Origin: Methanoculleus sp. UBA430
GTDB lineage: Archaea; Halobacteriota; Methanomicrobia; Methanomicrobiales; Methanoculleaceae
Direction: 5' to 3'
NCBI RefSeq assembly: GCF_002506585.1
Contig: NZ_DAXW01000004.1
Coordinates: 62,001-126,000 of the forward strand
DNA length: 64,000 nt
Shown here: positions 1 through 7,440 of the stretch, piece after piece
How positions within the stretch are numbered: the first letter of the stretch is position 1
How the letters are laid out: each line of letters starts with the position of its first letter
The notes under the pieces: model-generated
Seen by the model: the letters and a program-made list of their open reading frames with translations, nothing else
The model's database searches: none
What the model was told of the DNA's origin: nothing
Position numbers and translations under genes: made by a program

Positions 1-518
1 AGCCCGATGAAGAACCAGTTCCGCATGATCAGGAAGGCGAGCATCGATATGAAACTCGCCATCGTCAGGGTCAGCATGTCCCGGTTCTTCACGTGCGACA
101 TTTCATGGGCAAGCACCGCCTCCAGTTCTTCGCGGTTAAGCGTCCGCATGATCGAGTCGGTGACCGCCACCACGGCGCTCTTCGGACCCCGTCCGGTTGC
201 AAACGCGTTCGGCACCGGCGAAGCCATGATCCCGATCTTCGGCTTCGGGAGGTCGGCTTTGGCGGCGAGGCTCTCGATCATCCGGTGCAGCTCCGGGTAC
301 TCGTCTTCCTCGACGAGCCGGGTGCCGGTGCTCCAGAGCACCAGTTTGTCAGAGAAGAAATACTGGGCGAACGCCATCACGGCGGCCGCGAGCAGGAGGA
401 ACCCGAAAGAAAATCCCAGGGCGGAAAGGACGCCCAGGAAGATCAGGTAGACTATGAGGAGCAGAAACGACGTTAAAGCCATCCTCATCGTCAGACCGAA
501 GTCGCGCGTCCACTTCAT
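1..518 (-). CDS. htpX: HtpX-type M48 membrane metalloprotease (C-terminus outside window)
   Basis: Membrane-bound zinc protease that degrades damaged membrane proteins. The 172 visible residues have two hydrophobic segments at about 12-32 and 36-54, a cytosolic stretch, and the zinc/catalytic motif HEMSH at 138-142 followed by KNRDML, typical of HtpX. A third hydrophobic segment begins at about 153 and runs off the window, so the C-terminal zinc ligand is not seen. The ATG at 518 is preceded on this strand by a TATA-like stretch at 545-556, which predicts an almost leaderless mRNA. Family assignment is firm; the substrate is unknown. Confidence 0.9.
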   Translation of the reverse strand, partial: MKWTRDFGLTMRMALTSFLLLIVYLIFLGVLSALGFSFGFLLLAAAVMAFAQYFFSDKLVLWSTGTRLVEEDEYPELHRMIESLAAKADLPKPKIGIMASPVPNAFATGRGPKSAVVAVTDSIMRTLNREELEAVLAHEMSHVKNRDMLTLTMASFISMLAFLIMRNWFFIG

Positions 519-544
519 GACAGAGATCTATTGGGCTGGATGCT

Positions 545-556
545 ATTAAGATATAT
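545..556 (-). promoter_or_regulatory. TATA-box promoter of htpX
   Basis: Read on the minus strand this is an AT-rich ATATATCTTAAT in GC-rich surroundings. It lies about 30 bases before the htpX ATG, which fits transcription starting some 7 bases ahead of the start codon. Confidence 0.5.
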
Positions 557-603
557 GCCGGACCCTCTCCGGGCGCTCACGTCTGAACCGGTCTCCGGCG
601 TAT

Positions 604-620
604 CCGGCACCACGTGCCGG
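604..620. repeat. Perfect 7-bp inverted repeat in the thi4 leader
   Basis: CCGGCAC and GTGCCGG face each other across a 3-base loop, 38 bases before the thi4 ATG and between two divergent genes. It could be an operator or an RNA hairpin. It does not resemble a TPP riboswitch. Confidence 0.45.
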
Positions 621-657
621 TGCTCTTATCTCGTCGAGGTGAAATATTAGTGATTGG

Positions 658-1422
658 ATGACGCTCAACGAAGTGACCATCAGCAGGGCTATCCTTGCGG
701 AGCAGCACAGGACATTCATCGATTACCTCGATATGGACGCTGCCGTCATCGGCGGCGGGCCGTCGGGGCTCGCCTGTGCAGCGCTCCTCGGGGAGAGGGA
801 TGTTCGGTGTGCACTCATCGAGAAGAAACTCAGTGTCGGCGGCGGGATGTGGGGCGGCGGGATGATGTTCCCGCGGATCGTCGTCCAGGAAGAAGCACGG
901 CGGCTCCTCGACCGGTTCGGAATCGCTTACCGGGAGTTCGAGCCGGGCTACTACGTCGCAAAATCGGTCGAAGCAGTCGCCAAACTCACCGCGGCGGCCT
1001 GCGACGCCGGGGTCGAGTTCTTTAACCTCACCACCGTCGAGGACGTCATGATCCGGGGCGACGGCAGGGTCGGCGGCCTCGTCATCAACTGGACGCCGGT
1101 CGATATGGCCGGGCTGCACGTCGACCCGCTCACCGTGGCCTGCACCTGCACCGTCGACGCGACCGGCCACGACGCCATGGTTGCCCGCATGATCGAGCGG
1201 AAAGGCGGCAGACTCCAGGTCAAGGGCGAGAGTTTCATGTGGGCCGAGCGCGCTGAGTCGCAGATCCTCGATCACACAAAAGAAGTCTTCCCCGGGCTCT
1301 TCGTCACCGGGATGGCGGCAAACGCCGTTGCTGGGGAGTGCCGCATGGGACCGATCTTCGGCGGGATGCTCCTCTCCGGGGAGCGGGCCGCAGAACTTGT
1401 TGCGGAGAGGCTTGGCCGGTAA
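658..1422 (+). CDS. thi4: Sulfide-dependent thiazole synthase (archaeal Thi4)
   Basis: Makes the thiazole phosphate precursor of thiamine from NAD, glycine and sulfur. The 254 residues have a dinucleotide-binding GGGPSG at 32-37, the glycine-rich GGGMWGGGMM at 61-70, TGHD at 169-172 and a conserved C-terminal GECRMGPIFGGM. In yeast THI4 a cysteine donates its own sulfur and the enzyme is single-turnover. Here the aligned position appears to be His154 (LHVDP), as in the Methanocaldococcus enzyme that uses free sulfide catalytically. Older annotations call this family ribose-1,5-bisphosphate isomerase. The ATG at 658 matches the family start; a GGTGA at 638-642 is a distant ribosome site. The next gene begins 43 bases downstream. 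Confidence 0.92.
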   Translation: MTLNEVTISRAILAEQHRTFIDYLDMDAAVIGGGPSGLACAALLGERDVRCALIEKKLSVGGGMWGGGMMFPRIVVQEEARRLLDRFGIAYREFEPGYYVAKSVEAVAKLTAAACDAGVEFFNLTTVEDVMIRGDGRVGGLVINWTPVDMAGLHVDPLTVACTCTVDATGHDAMVARMIERKGGRLQVKGESFMWAERAESQILDHTKEVFPGLFVTGMAANAVAGECRMGPIFGGMLLSGERAAELVAERLGR

Positions 1423-1465
1423 CACTTCAAAATTCTTTTTACTCTCCCGGCGGTTACCATTAGGT

Positions 1466-2116
1466 ATGGAAACGATCGATCCGGAGGCCCTTGCCGAGGT
1501 CGCGTACGGGATCTTTGAGATCTACCTCAACCGCGAACTCCGTGCCCGGGGCCCGTACCTGTTCGAACTCGTCGAGCAGGGGACCGATTTTGAAGAAGAC
1601 GCTCGTGAGATCTTTGAGCGGTTCCGGGAGGACTACCCGGAGCTCGCCGGGGCGCTTCTCCGGCGGTTCGGCGAGATCAACGCGTTCTACGTTCCGATCC
1701 GGGCGGGCGAAGGCGTTCTCCCCTCCAAGACGACCAGAATATACTGGATTGTCCAGGACGCCCCCGGGCCCGCGACGAGGGGCCTCGATGACGAGCAGGT
1801 GGGAAAATGGCTCATCTTCGTCCCCGGGGAGGAGGTTGACGAGGCGTGGCGGAAGGTCCGGGACGAAACGGCGAAGGGAACTCTCGGGATATCCGCAAAA
1901 GTCAGCACCGCCAAACCGAACCCCGACTCACGTGACGAGCGGTACGTCGTCTACGTCTACACCTGTGACTGGGCGGACGAGGCCGACGTGATGCGGGTCC
2001 GTGAGCGGCTCCGCGACCTCGGTTTTGTGGAACGGATCGGTTACAAGCGCAACATCGAGACGTACCGGGGCGAGTACAGCGAAGAGGGCAGAAGAGTCAC
2101 CTACTACAGCGCGTGA
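1466..2116 (+). CDS. DUF1917 (Bles03-like) protein
   Basis: A 216-residue soluble protein. Its C-terminal half has KWLIFVPGEEVDE, then SAKVSTAKPNPDS, YVVYVYTCDW and GYKRNIETYRGEY, which I recognise as the DUF1917/C11orf68 (Bles03) family, sometimes called putative phosphothreonine lyase-like. No function is established. The ATG at 1466 has AGGT just before it; the open frame extends upstream but that part overlaps thi4. It probably shares a transcript with thi4 (43-base gap). Family recognition is moderate. Confidence 0.65.
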   Translation: METIDPEALAEVAYGIFEIYLNRELRARGPYLFELVEQGTDFEEDAREIFERFREDYPELAGALLRRFGEINAFYVPIRAGEGVLPSKTTRIYWIVQDAPGPATRGLDDEQVGKWLIFVPGEEVDEAWRKVRDETAKGTLGISAKVSTAKPNPDSRDERYVVYVYTCDWADEADVMRVRERLRDLGFVERIGYKRNIETYRGEYSEEGRRVTYYSA

Positions 2117-2170
2117 AGACCGGACCCGGCAACCACTTCCTGTTGTTGAGGTTGTCCCAAAACACCTTTG

Positions 2171-2195
2171 CCGGGAGGGGGTGTCCCCCTCCCGG
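2171..2195. terminator. Perfect 11-bp hairpin downstream of the DUF1917 gene
   Basis: CCGGGAGGGGG and its exact complement flank a TGT loop, 55 bases after the stop codon. There is no T-tract, so it may be an RNA stabiliser or an end structure of the neighbouring insertion element rather than a classical terminator. Confidence 0.45.
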
Positions 2196-2341
2196 TCCCT
2201 CCCCCACGTGGCGATACCCTATGGAAAGCCGTTTCACCATTTTTGCCCTGGATCTGGTTCAGGTGGTAGAAACTTTGGATGCAAGCGCTCCGATCAGGGT
2301 GTACCGAAGGTTCATAGATCTTTTTGGGACGACCTCGTTAT

Positions 2342-2414
2342 CCCCGGGTTGTGCCTGACAGAGAATCCGGGGTTCAAGGGGCACAAACAAGCCCCCGGCT
2401 TGAGCCGTGGGGAG
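2342..2414 (+). ncRNA. Right-end/omega-RNA-like double hairpin, orphan or left end
   Basis: First hairpin: CCCCGG (2342-2347) pairs with CCGGGG (2367-2372). Second: CCCC-C-GGCT-TG-AGCC-GT-GGGG at 2392-2412. The second hairpin has the same layout, including the GT bulge, as the one ending the tnpB gene at 3642-3662, and both are preceded by AAACAAG. It may be a relic right end of a related element that once sat here, or the left-end hairpin of the present element. Confidence 0.45.
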
Positions 2415-2499
2415 AAGTGCGCCCCTTGGTCCGTCCACTTTCACCCCGCAGGAGCTACCTTATAGCCGGCTGAATACCCACGGTTATCTGGAGTCTGGA

Positions 2500-3654
2500 A
2501 TGCGGCACGTCACCCGGTACCGGATCTACCCCTCGCAGAAGGTGGAGGGACGGCTGTTCACCGGGTTTGCACGATGTACCTTTGTTCGGAACTGGTGCCT
2601 TGAAAACCGGGTGTATGTAGATTCCTGTCTCCCCGACCTCAAAGCCGAGTACCCCGAACTGAAAGAGGTCCAGAGCCATGTTCTCCAGAAAGTGATCCAC
2701 CGGATTGTTGCCAGCCTTCGCGCCCTGAGAGCAATGAAAGCGAAGGGGAGGAAGGTCGGCAAACTCCGAAAGAAGTGGGTTCACTCGATGGAGTATGATT
2801 CGACCGGGTTCCGGCTCACGGGCAACCGCCTCCGGCTGAGTAAGATCGGGGAGCTGCGAATCGAGCTCAGCCGCCCGGTACCGGGAAGGATCAAGCAGAT
2901 CGTGATCAAGCACACCCCGGCCCACAAGTGGTTCGTGGCGATCATCTCCGAAACCCCTGACACCCCGGTACCGACGACCGGCACCCGGACGGTCGGGATC
3001 GACCTGAACCTGGAGAACTTCTCCACCGACACCGACGGTAGGGTCTTCCCGCACCCGCATAACGTCAGGAAGGCCGCACAACGGCTCCGCCGGGCCCAGA
3101 GAAAACTCTCCCGGGCCGTGGAGGGGAGCCGGAACCGCCGGAAGCAGCGGGTCCGGGTTGCCCGGATCCACGAGCAGGTCGAGAACCGGAGAAACGACTT
3201 CCTGCACAAGTGGAGCCGATACTACGTTGATCGCTACGATCTGATCGCTCTGGAACACCTGACCATCAGACCGATGGTCGAATCGCTGGATGCAAAACTT
3301 CGCGGCAGATCCCAGTCTATTCTCGATGCCGCGTGGTACAAGGCAAGAGAGTTCATACGCTACAAAGCTGCGAATGCTGGTAAGTATGTGCATCTGATCG
3401 AGCCGGCCTACACGACGCAGGACTGTTTCCTCTGCGGGCACCGGGAGAAGAAGGACCTCTGGCAGCGAACCCATGCCTGCCCGATCTGCGGCTACACGGT
3501 TCCCCGGGATCTGAACGCCGCACAAAATATCTTGAAACGAGCATCCGTAGGGTGGGGCACACCCGAATCGACGCTTGTGGAGATCAGGACCGCTACACCG
3601 CCAATTCCAGCGGTGCAAGTCCCGGTCGACGAAACAAGAATCTCCTGGCTCTAG
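2500..3654 (+). CDS. tnpB: TnpB RNA-guided nuclease
   Basis: A 384-residue protein of the OrfB/TnpB family, ancestor of Cas12, which cuts DNA guided by an RNA from the element's right end. All catalytic parts look intact: RuvC Asp168 (GIDLN), Glu252 (LEHLTI), zinc ligands Cys309, Cys312, Cys327 and Cys330, and Asp337 (RDLNAAQNI). An N-terminal helix-turn-helix-like part and a basic linker at 190-230 are normal. The frame opens earlier, but ATG 2500 has GGAG at 2490-2493 and matches the usual family start. The 3' end of the gene overlaps the predicted guide-RNA scaffold. Confidence 0.93.
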   Translation: MRHVTRYRIYPSQKVEGRLFTGFARCTFVRNWCLENRVYVDSCLPDLKAEYPELKEVQSHVLQKVIHRIVASLRALRAMKAKGRKVGKLRKKWVHSMEYDSTGFRLTGNRLRLSKIGELRIELSRPVPGRIKQIVIKHTPAHKWFVAIISETPDTPVPTTGTRTVGIDLNLENFSTDTDGRVFPHPHNVRKAAQRLRRAQRKLSRAVEGSRNRRKQRVRVARIHEQVENRRNDFLHKWSRYYVDRYDLIALEHLTIRPMVESLDAKLRGRSQSILDAAWYKAREFIRYKAANAGKYVHLIEPAYTTQDCFLCGHREKKDLWQRTHACPICGYTVPRDLNAAQNILKRASVGWGTPESTLVEIRTATPPIPAVQVPVDETRISWL

Positions 3655-3664
3655 CCGTGGAGAG
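3589..3664 (+). ncRNA. Predicted omega-RNA scaffold / right end of the element
   Basis: ACCGCT (3589-3594) pairs with AGCGGT (3609-3614). A second hairpin follows: CTCC-T-GGCT-CT-AGCC-GT-GGAG at 3642-3662, spanning the tnpB stop codon. In this family the guide RNA overlaps the 3' end of tnpB and ends at the element boundary, so bases just after about 3668 would act as guide. Family knowledge plus visible pairing; expression is not shown. Confidence 0.5.
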
Positions 3665-3747
3665 TGTCAAAAAAGAGTATATCCGGCTCCCGGCCCGCCG
3701 TGACCGGAAGCACCCGGAACGCCATCCGCGCAAGCGCTACAGCTGCG

Positions 3748-3894
3748 TTACGCCTTCCGTTCCTTGGACTTGGGCCGGAGTTCTTCCGAGCCGCATTTGC
3801 GGCAGCGGGTCGCGCGGAGTGCGTTCCGGGCATTGCATTTCATACAGATCTTTACGTTGAGCAGACGTGCTTCAGCTTCGGGAAATCTTGCCAT
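3748..3894 (-). CDS. rpl40e: 50S ribosomal protein L40e
   Basis: A 48-residue zinc-ribbon ribosomal protein with ligands Cys17, Cys20, Cys31 and Cys34 (ICMKC and RCRKCG) and a basic tail ending KSKERKA. Length and sequence match archaeal L40e. The frame continues far upstream through rdgB without a stop, but the ATG at 3894 gives the family length. It is the last gene of the long operon that starts with aIF2-gamma, and the TnpB element lies just beyond it. Confidence 0.95.
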   Translation of the reverse strand: MARFPEAEARLLNVKICMKCNARNALRATRCRKCGSEELRPKSKERKA

Positions 3895-3953
3895 GTTGAA
3901 AACACCACTTGTCAGATTGGTACTATGCGTTCTTGGTCCTATTAACAGTTCTG

Positions 3954-4502
3954 TCAGGATGCGTCTTCCCGCTCGATCCATGTACGGAACGCCTCGAGTG
4001 CCCGCGCCCGGTGGGATATCAGGCTCTTCTCGGCGAGCGGCATCTGGGCGAGCGTTTGTCCGCCGTGGGAAAAGATCGGGTCGTAGCCGAACCCGCCCTC
4101 TCCCCGGGGAGCGACGATCGTCCCCGGGAGGACTCCCCGGAAGATCCGGATGCCGTCCTCCCGGGCGAACGCGATCGCCGTCTCGAAGTGAGCGCTCCGG
4201 TCTTCGACGCCCTCCATGAGTTTCAAGATTCCTGCGTTCCCGATGGTGTCGTGGACGTAAGCGGCGCACGCGCCCGGAAACCCCTTGAGCGCGTCGATGA
4301 AGAGACCGGTATCGTCCACGATCAGCGGACGGGCGAGCACCCGGTAGGCGTATTCCGCCTTGCCCCGGGCGATCTCCCCGACGTCGACGTGGCGGAACTC
4401 CGGGCACTCGATCGCGACGTGCTCGACCTCCAGCACCCCCGCAAAGGACGCGGCCACTTCCCGCGCCTTGTTGACGTTGCTCGTCACCACGAGAAGCCTC
4501 AC
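3954..4502 (-). CDS. rdgB: XTP/dITP diphosphatase (RdgB/HAM1 family)
   Basis: Hydrolyses non-canonical purine nucleotides (XTP, ITP, dITP) to monophosphates and keeps them out of DNA and RNA. The 182 residues begin with the substrate-binding SNVNK (8-12), contain [16 protein letters not shown] with its metal-binding acids, then GGFGYDPIF and SHRARAL near the C-terminus, all typical. It overlaps the preceding kae1 stop by four bases (ATGA), so translation is probably coupled. Placement next to kae1-bud32 recurs in archaea. Confidence 0.95.
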   Translation of the reverse strand: MRLLVVTSNVNKAREVAASFAGVLEVEHVAIECPEFRHVDVGEIARGKAEYAYRVLARPLIVDDTGLFIDALKGFPGACAAYVHDTIGNAGILKLMEGVEDRSAHFETAIAFAREDGIRIFRGVLPGTIVAPRGEGGFGYDPIFSHGGQTLAQMPLAEKSLISHRARALEAFRTWIEREDAS

Positions 4503-6085
4503 AGGTAGCGCCCCCGCAGTTCCACCTCATGCTCCCGGGAGAGGACCTCCTCCGCCCCCCCAAATGCCCCGGCATACCCCTCGACGAAGGCCGCCTTCAA
4601 CTCCTCGAAGTTCTCCGTGGTGCTCTTGAGCGTCTGGAAGAAGACGTGGAGGTCGACCCCCCGTGCCTCAACCTCCGGCGACGTGGACGCAAGCCCGAAG
4701 TCGATCAGGACGCACTGACCGTCGCGGACGATCATGTTGCTCGTCGTCAGGTCGCCGTGGACGATCCCCGCGCCGTGCAGCCTCCCGACCGCCTCGCCCG
4801 CAAGGCGGATATTCTCCGGCCTCGTGACGTATTTCAGCACCTCGCCTTCGACCCGCTCCATAACGATCGTATCCGCCGTAACATCGCGTATCACCGGGGT
4901 GGGGACGCCTGCCCGCCGGGCATGCGCGATCAGGCGGGCCTCGGCCCGGGTCCGCTCCGTGATCAACCGCCGATCAAGCGCCGGGTTCCGGTAGTGTTTG
5001 CTGGTACGGTGTTTGATCACCTCAGCCTCCCGGATCTTCACGACCGCCTCCGCGCCCCGGGCGACACCCCCGTCATGCGGCCCGGCGGCAAAGATCTCGC
5101 CGGGCTCTTCCTCACGCCAGACGACCTCCACCTCGTCCGCCCGAAAGCCCGGCCGGATCTGCGACTCATCGAGAGTGAGCGTGACCCCGTGCTCCAGCAT
5201 GACCTTACCCGTGTAGGCGATCATCGCACCGTTGTCGCCGAGGAACGTCCGCTCCGGGACGGCGAACGCCGCTCCCCGGTCCTCGCACATGATCCGGAGC
5301 ATCTCCTGCAACCGTGCATTCGCCCCGACGCCGCCCACAAGCAGCACCTCGTCCTTCCCGGCATGGGCGAGCGCGCGCTCGGTCACCTCGACGCACATCG
5401 CAAACGCCGTCTCTTGCAGCCCGGCGCAGGCATTCTCGAGTTTCGCCGCGCTCTCCTGGGCGGCGCTGACGAGCCCGGAGAAGGCGAGGTCCATCCCCTT
5501 CACCGTATAGGGAAGATCGATGTAGTCGCCCTCCCGGGCAAGCTGCTCGATGATCGGGCCGCCCGGGTGCGGGAGGTCGTGACCCCGGGCGAACTTATCG
5601 AGCGCGTTCCCCAGGCCGATATCCAGCGTCTCCCCGAATATCCGGTAGCGGCCGTTTAAGTACCCGAGTACCTGCGTATTCGCGCCGCTCGCATACAGGA
5701 CGATCGGATCGGAGAATCCGGTTGCCCATCGCCCGATCTCGACGTGCGCCACGCAGTGGTTGACGCCGACGAGTGGCACGCCGAGCGCGATCGAGAGCGC
5801 CCTCGCGGCGGTTGCCACCGTCCGGAGCGAGGGGCCGAGACCGGGTCCCTGGGAGAAGGCGACCGCCCGGACCCGGTCCGGTTCCGTGAGCACCCGGGAG
5901 ACGATCTCCTTCATCATCGAGGCGTGATGCTGCGCGGCCTCTCTGGGGTGGATCCCGCCTTTCGGGGGGACATATGGCGCCGAATGGAGGGCGACAAGGT
6001 CGTCTCCGAAGAGGGCGGCACTGAGGTTCCACGCGGTCCCTTCAAGCCCCAGCACGAGCCCTTCGTCGGGCGTTCCATCAGGCAT
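4499..6085 (-). CDS. kae1: Kae1-Bud32 fusion: tRNA threonylcarbamoyltransferase plus kinase
   Basis: Two subunits of the archaeal KEOPS complex in one 528-residue chain. Kae1 (about 1-325) transfers threonylcarbamoyl to A37 of ANN-decoding tRNAs; it shows [11 protein letters not shown], the iron-binding [10 protein letters not shown] and GGVGANARL. Bud32 (about 340-528) is a small RIO-like kinase/ATPase with the lysine of [18 protein letters not shown] and the metal-binding DFGLAST. The fusion is known in several euryarchaea. The ATG at 6085 follows a 110-base gap after S27ae that holds its own TATA-like sequence and a large inverted repeat. Confidence 0.97.
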   Translation of the reverse strand: MPDGTPDEGLVLGLEGTAWNLSAALFGDDLVALHSAPYVPPKGGIHPREAAQHHASMMKEIVSRVLTEPDRVRAVAFSQGPGLGPSLRTVATAARALSIALGVPLVGVNHCVAHVEIGRWATGFSDPIVLYASGANTQVLGYLNGRYRIFGETLDIGLGNALDKFARGHDLPHPGGPIIEQLAREGDYIDLPYTVKGMDLAFSGLVSAAQESAAKLENACAGLQETAFAMCVEVTERALAHAGKDEVLLVGGVGANARLQEMLRIMCEDRGAAFAVPERTFLGDNGAMIAYTGKVMLEHGVTLTLDESQIRPGFRADEVEVVWREEEPGEIFAAGPHDGGVARGAEAVVKIREAEVIKHRTSKHYRNPALDRRLITERTRAEARLIAHARRAGVPTPVIRDVTADTIVMERVEGEVLKYVTRPENIRLAGEAVGRLHGAGIVHGDLTTSNMIVRDGQCVLIDFGLASTSPEVEARGVDLHVFFQTLKSTTENFEELKAAFVEGYAGAFGGAEEVLSREHEVELRGRYL

Positions 6086-6128
6086 AAAACAGGTATCTCT
6101 CCGTTATGGTGTGAAAAAGACCGACCGC

Positions 6129-6165
6129 GGCCGCGACCTGCAGGGGGAGCAGGTGAAGTGCGGCC
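6129..6165. repeat. Long imperfect inverted repeat upstream of kae1
   Basis: Outer arms GGCCGC (6129-6134) and GCGGCC (6160-6165) enclose inner arms ACCTGC and GCAGGT around an AGGGGGA loop. It lies between S27ae and kae1, near a minus-strand TATA-like GATATAACA at 6175-6183, so it could be a terminator, an attenuator or an operator. Confidence 0.5.
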
Positions 6166-6196
6166 GGGGCCGTATGTTATATCAGAAGGTGAGGAC

Positions 6197-6376
6197 CTAC
6201 TTGCGGAACTCGGTGTAGCCGCACTTGCCGCAGGCTGCCCGGTCCTTGTGCTCGGCCATCAGCACGCCGGGGCCGCATCGGGGGCAGTGCCGCTTCTGCA
6301 GGACTACCTTGTCGCCCTTGACCTCGTAGCACTCGTGTCTCTTGACCTTGGTCGATTCCTGCTTTTTGGCTGCCAT
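6197..6376 (-). CDS. rps27ae: 30S ribosomal protein S27ae
   Basis: A 59-residue zinc-ribbon protein of the small subunit. Cys31, Cys34, Cys49 and Cys52 (HCPRCG and ACGKCG) form the zinc site, followed by YTEFRK at the C-terminus as in archaeal S27ae. It carries no ubiquitin part, as expected in archaea. The ATG at 6376 lies three bases after the S24e stop, so the two ribosomal proteins are co-translated. Confidence 0.96.
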   Translation of the reverse strand: MAAKKQESTKVKRHECYEVKGDKVVLQKRHCPRCGPGVLMAEHKDRAACGKCGYTEFRK

Positions 6377-6379
6377 GCT

Positions 6380-6673
6380 TTATGCCTCGCTCTCAGCCTT
6401 CGGCTCGCCGCGCTTGAGCAGGTACTCCCGCTCTGTCGACGTCTTGCTCTCCTCGTCGTCGTAGATCCGGGCACGGCCGAGGAGTTCCATCTTTCCAAAC
6501 CGGGTCCGTGCAAGGTCCAGCACGAGGAGGTTCTCATTCTTGTTCAGCATCGCAGCGAGCTTCTCCTGAATGCTCTTCCGCGAGGGTGTCGGGCCGTCAA
6601 AGGTGAGGGTAAACGAGAGTTCCCTCCGGTTCAACAACTCGTTCCTCAGGTCATGGGTAATTTCGAAGTCCAT
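6380..6673 (-). CDS. rps24e: 30S ribosomal protein S24e
   Basis: A 97-residue small-subunit protein. The start MDFEITHDLRNELLNRREL and the later TPSRKSIQEKLA and FGKMELLGRARIYDD match archaeal S24e. The frame is open upstream, but the ATG at 6673 gives the family start. An AT-rich stretch just ahead (about 6684-6712) may hold an internal promoter. S27ae follows three bases later. Confidence 0.96.
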   Translation of the reverse strand: MDFEITHDLRNELLNRRELSFTLTFDGPTPSRKSIQEKLAAMLNKNENLLVLDLARTRFGKMELLGRARIYDDEESKTSTEREYLLKRGEPKAESEA

Positions 6674-6751
6674 CGATATCCCTAAAATATTGTTGGCGGA
6701 TTTATTTATACTCTGGGATGAGAGGCCCCGGGGCGGGTTTCGCCGCACGGC

Positions 6752-7237
6752 TCACTCACGCACGAAACGGTTCAGCATGGACGCGGCCTCCCGTTTCGCC
6801 GGCGCATCGACGATCCGGAGGACGACGCCTTCTCGCGGCTGGCCGTAGAGGACGGCGGCCCCGATCGGGACAGCGAGGACGAGCGGGATGACCGCAAGGT
6901 CTTCCTCGCCGTCGACGACGATCACCACGGGAGGATCGCGGACCGCCGTATCGATCGCGTCGACGAGGTCGTCGGTGATCGTGCCCGCGGGGTTCGTTGC
7001 CGTCAACTTCCGCGCCTGGAGCAGGGGGGAATGGGTGCAGGGTAAGCGCATCGTGTAACCGTCGATGATGGCAACATCCGGGACGACGCCTGCGGCGAGG
7101 AGGTTATGGGTCACCACATCCCCGACGGCGTAGACCGCCCGGCCTTCGAGCCGGGCGAGCAGTTCGTCGATACTCCCATACAGGGTGCCGAACGGTTTTT
7201 TAAAGAGATCCCGGTGCGCTTCGGGAAGTCGGAGCAT
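6752..7237 (-). CDS. GTP-dependent dephospho-CoA kinase (DUF359)
   Basis: Last step of archaeal coenzyme A synthesis: GTP-dependent phosphorylation of dephospho-CoA. The 161 residues match DUF359, shown in Thermococcus to be this kinase, with the start MLRLPEAHRDLFKKPFG, YAVGDVVTHNLL, PDVAIIDGYTMR, NPAGTITDDL and VVDGEEDLAVIPL. The open frame extends upstream but those residues overlap rpoE2. The ATG at 7237 shares one base with the rpoE2 stop (TGATG). Location beside Spt4 and S24e is a common archaeal arrangement. Confidence 0.92.
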   Translation of the reverse strand: MLRLPEAHRDLFKKPFGTLYGSIDELLARLEGRAVYAVGDVVTHNLLAAGVVPDVAIIDGYTMRLPCTHSPLLQARKLTATNPAGTITDDLVDAIDTAVRDPPVVIVVDGEEDLAVIPLVLAVPIGAAVLYGQPREGVVLRIVDAPAKREAASMLNRFVRE

Positions 7238-7437
7238 CAACGGACCTTCAGTGCATACCTGCCGGCCATGGTGATGTTCATCTTCTTTGCTATATCCGAA
7301 TGCTCGGGATCGATGATCACGACGTAGCCTGCCCAATCTTCGCTCAGGTTGGTCGTGCTGCAGACCACACAGGCCTCTCCTTCGACGACCCGGTGGCATT
7401 CGCGGCAGACCCTGATCACTTTCTTACGGACGACCAT
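7237..7437 (-). CDS. rpoE2: RNA polymerase subunit E'' (Spt4)
   Basis: A 66-residue zinc protein, the archaeal Spt4, which partners Spt5 to keep RNA polymerase processive. It has CREC at 11-14 and CVVC at 23-26, then SEDWAGYVVIIDPEHSDIA, typical of the family. It begins three bases after the rpoE1 stop and overlaps the kinase start by one base. The separate name E'' is historical. Confidence 0.96.
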   Translation of the reverse strand: MVVRKKVIRVCRECHRVVEGEACVVCSTTNLSEDWAGYVVIIDPEHSDIAKKMNITMAGRYALKVR

Positions 7438-7440
7438 TGG

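Larger units (their letters stand above)
2117..2499. other. Non-coding stretch upstream of tnpB
   Basis: No convincing gene is seen in these 383 bases. They hold the 11-bp hairpin at 2171-2195, a two-hairpin module at 2342-2412 resembling the 3' end of tnpB, and a likely tnpB promoter (CTTATAG at about 2459-2465) with GGAG at 2490-2493 just before the ATG. A 45-codon frame at 2221-2358 shows no family features. Confidence 0.6.
2390..3668 (+). mobile_element. IS200/IS605-superfamily element, TnpB-only (IS1341-like)
   Basis: Approximate limits are taken from the two matching hairpins at 2392-2412 and 3642-3662. The element carries tnpB but no TnpA (Y1 transposase), so it depends on a TnpA elsewhere or is immobile. 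It sits between the DUF1917 gene and the end of the ribosomal-protein operon, in an intergenic site, and interrupts no recognisable gene. Exact ends cannot be fixed from one copy. Confidence 0.6.

Noticed and set aside
658..1422. Ribose-1,5-bisphosphate isomerase as the name for the gene
   Set aside because: This is an older automatic label; the FAD/NAD-type motifs and family identity fit thiazole synthase Thi4.
2221..2358. 45-codon frame upstream of tnpB
   Set aside because: No ribosome site and no recognisable features; it overlaps the possible element end.
3664..3945. Plus-strand frame after tnpB
   Set aside because: It is antisense to the clearly identified L40e gene and has no family features.
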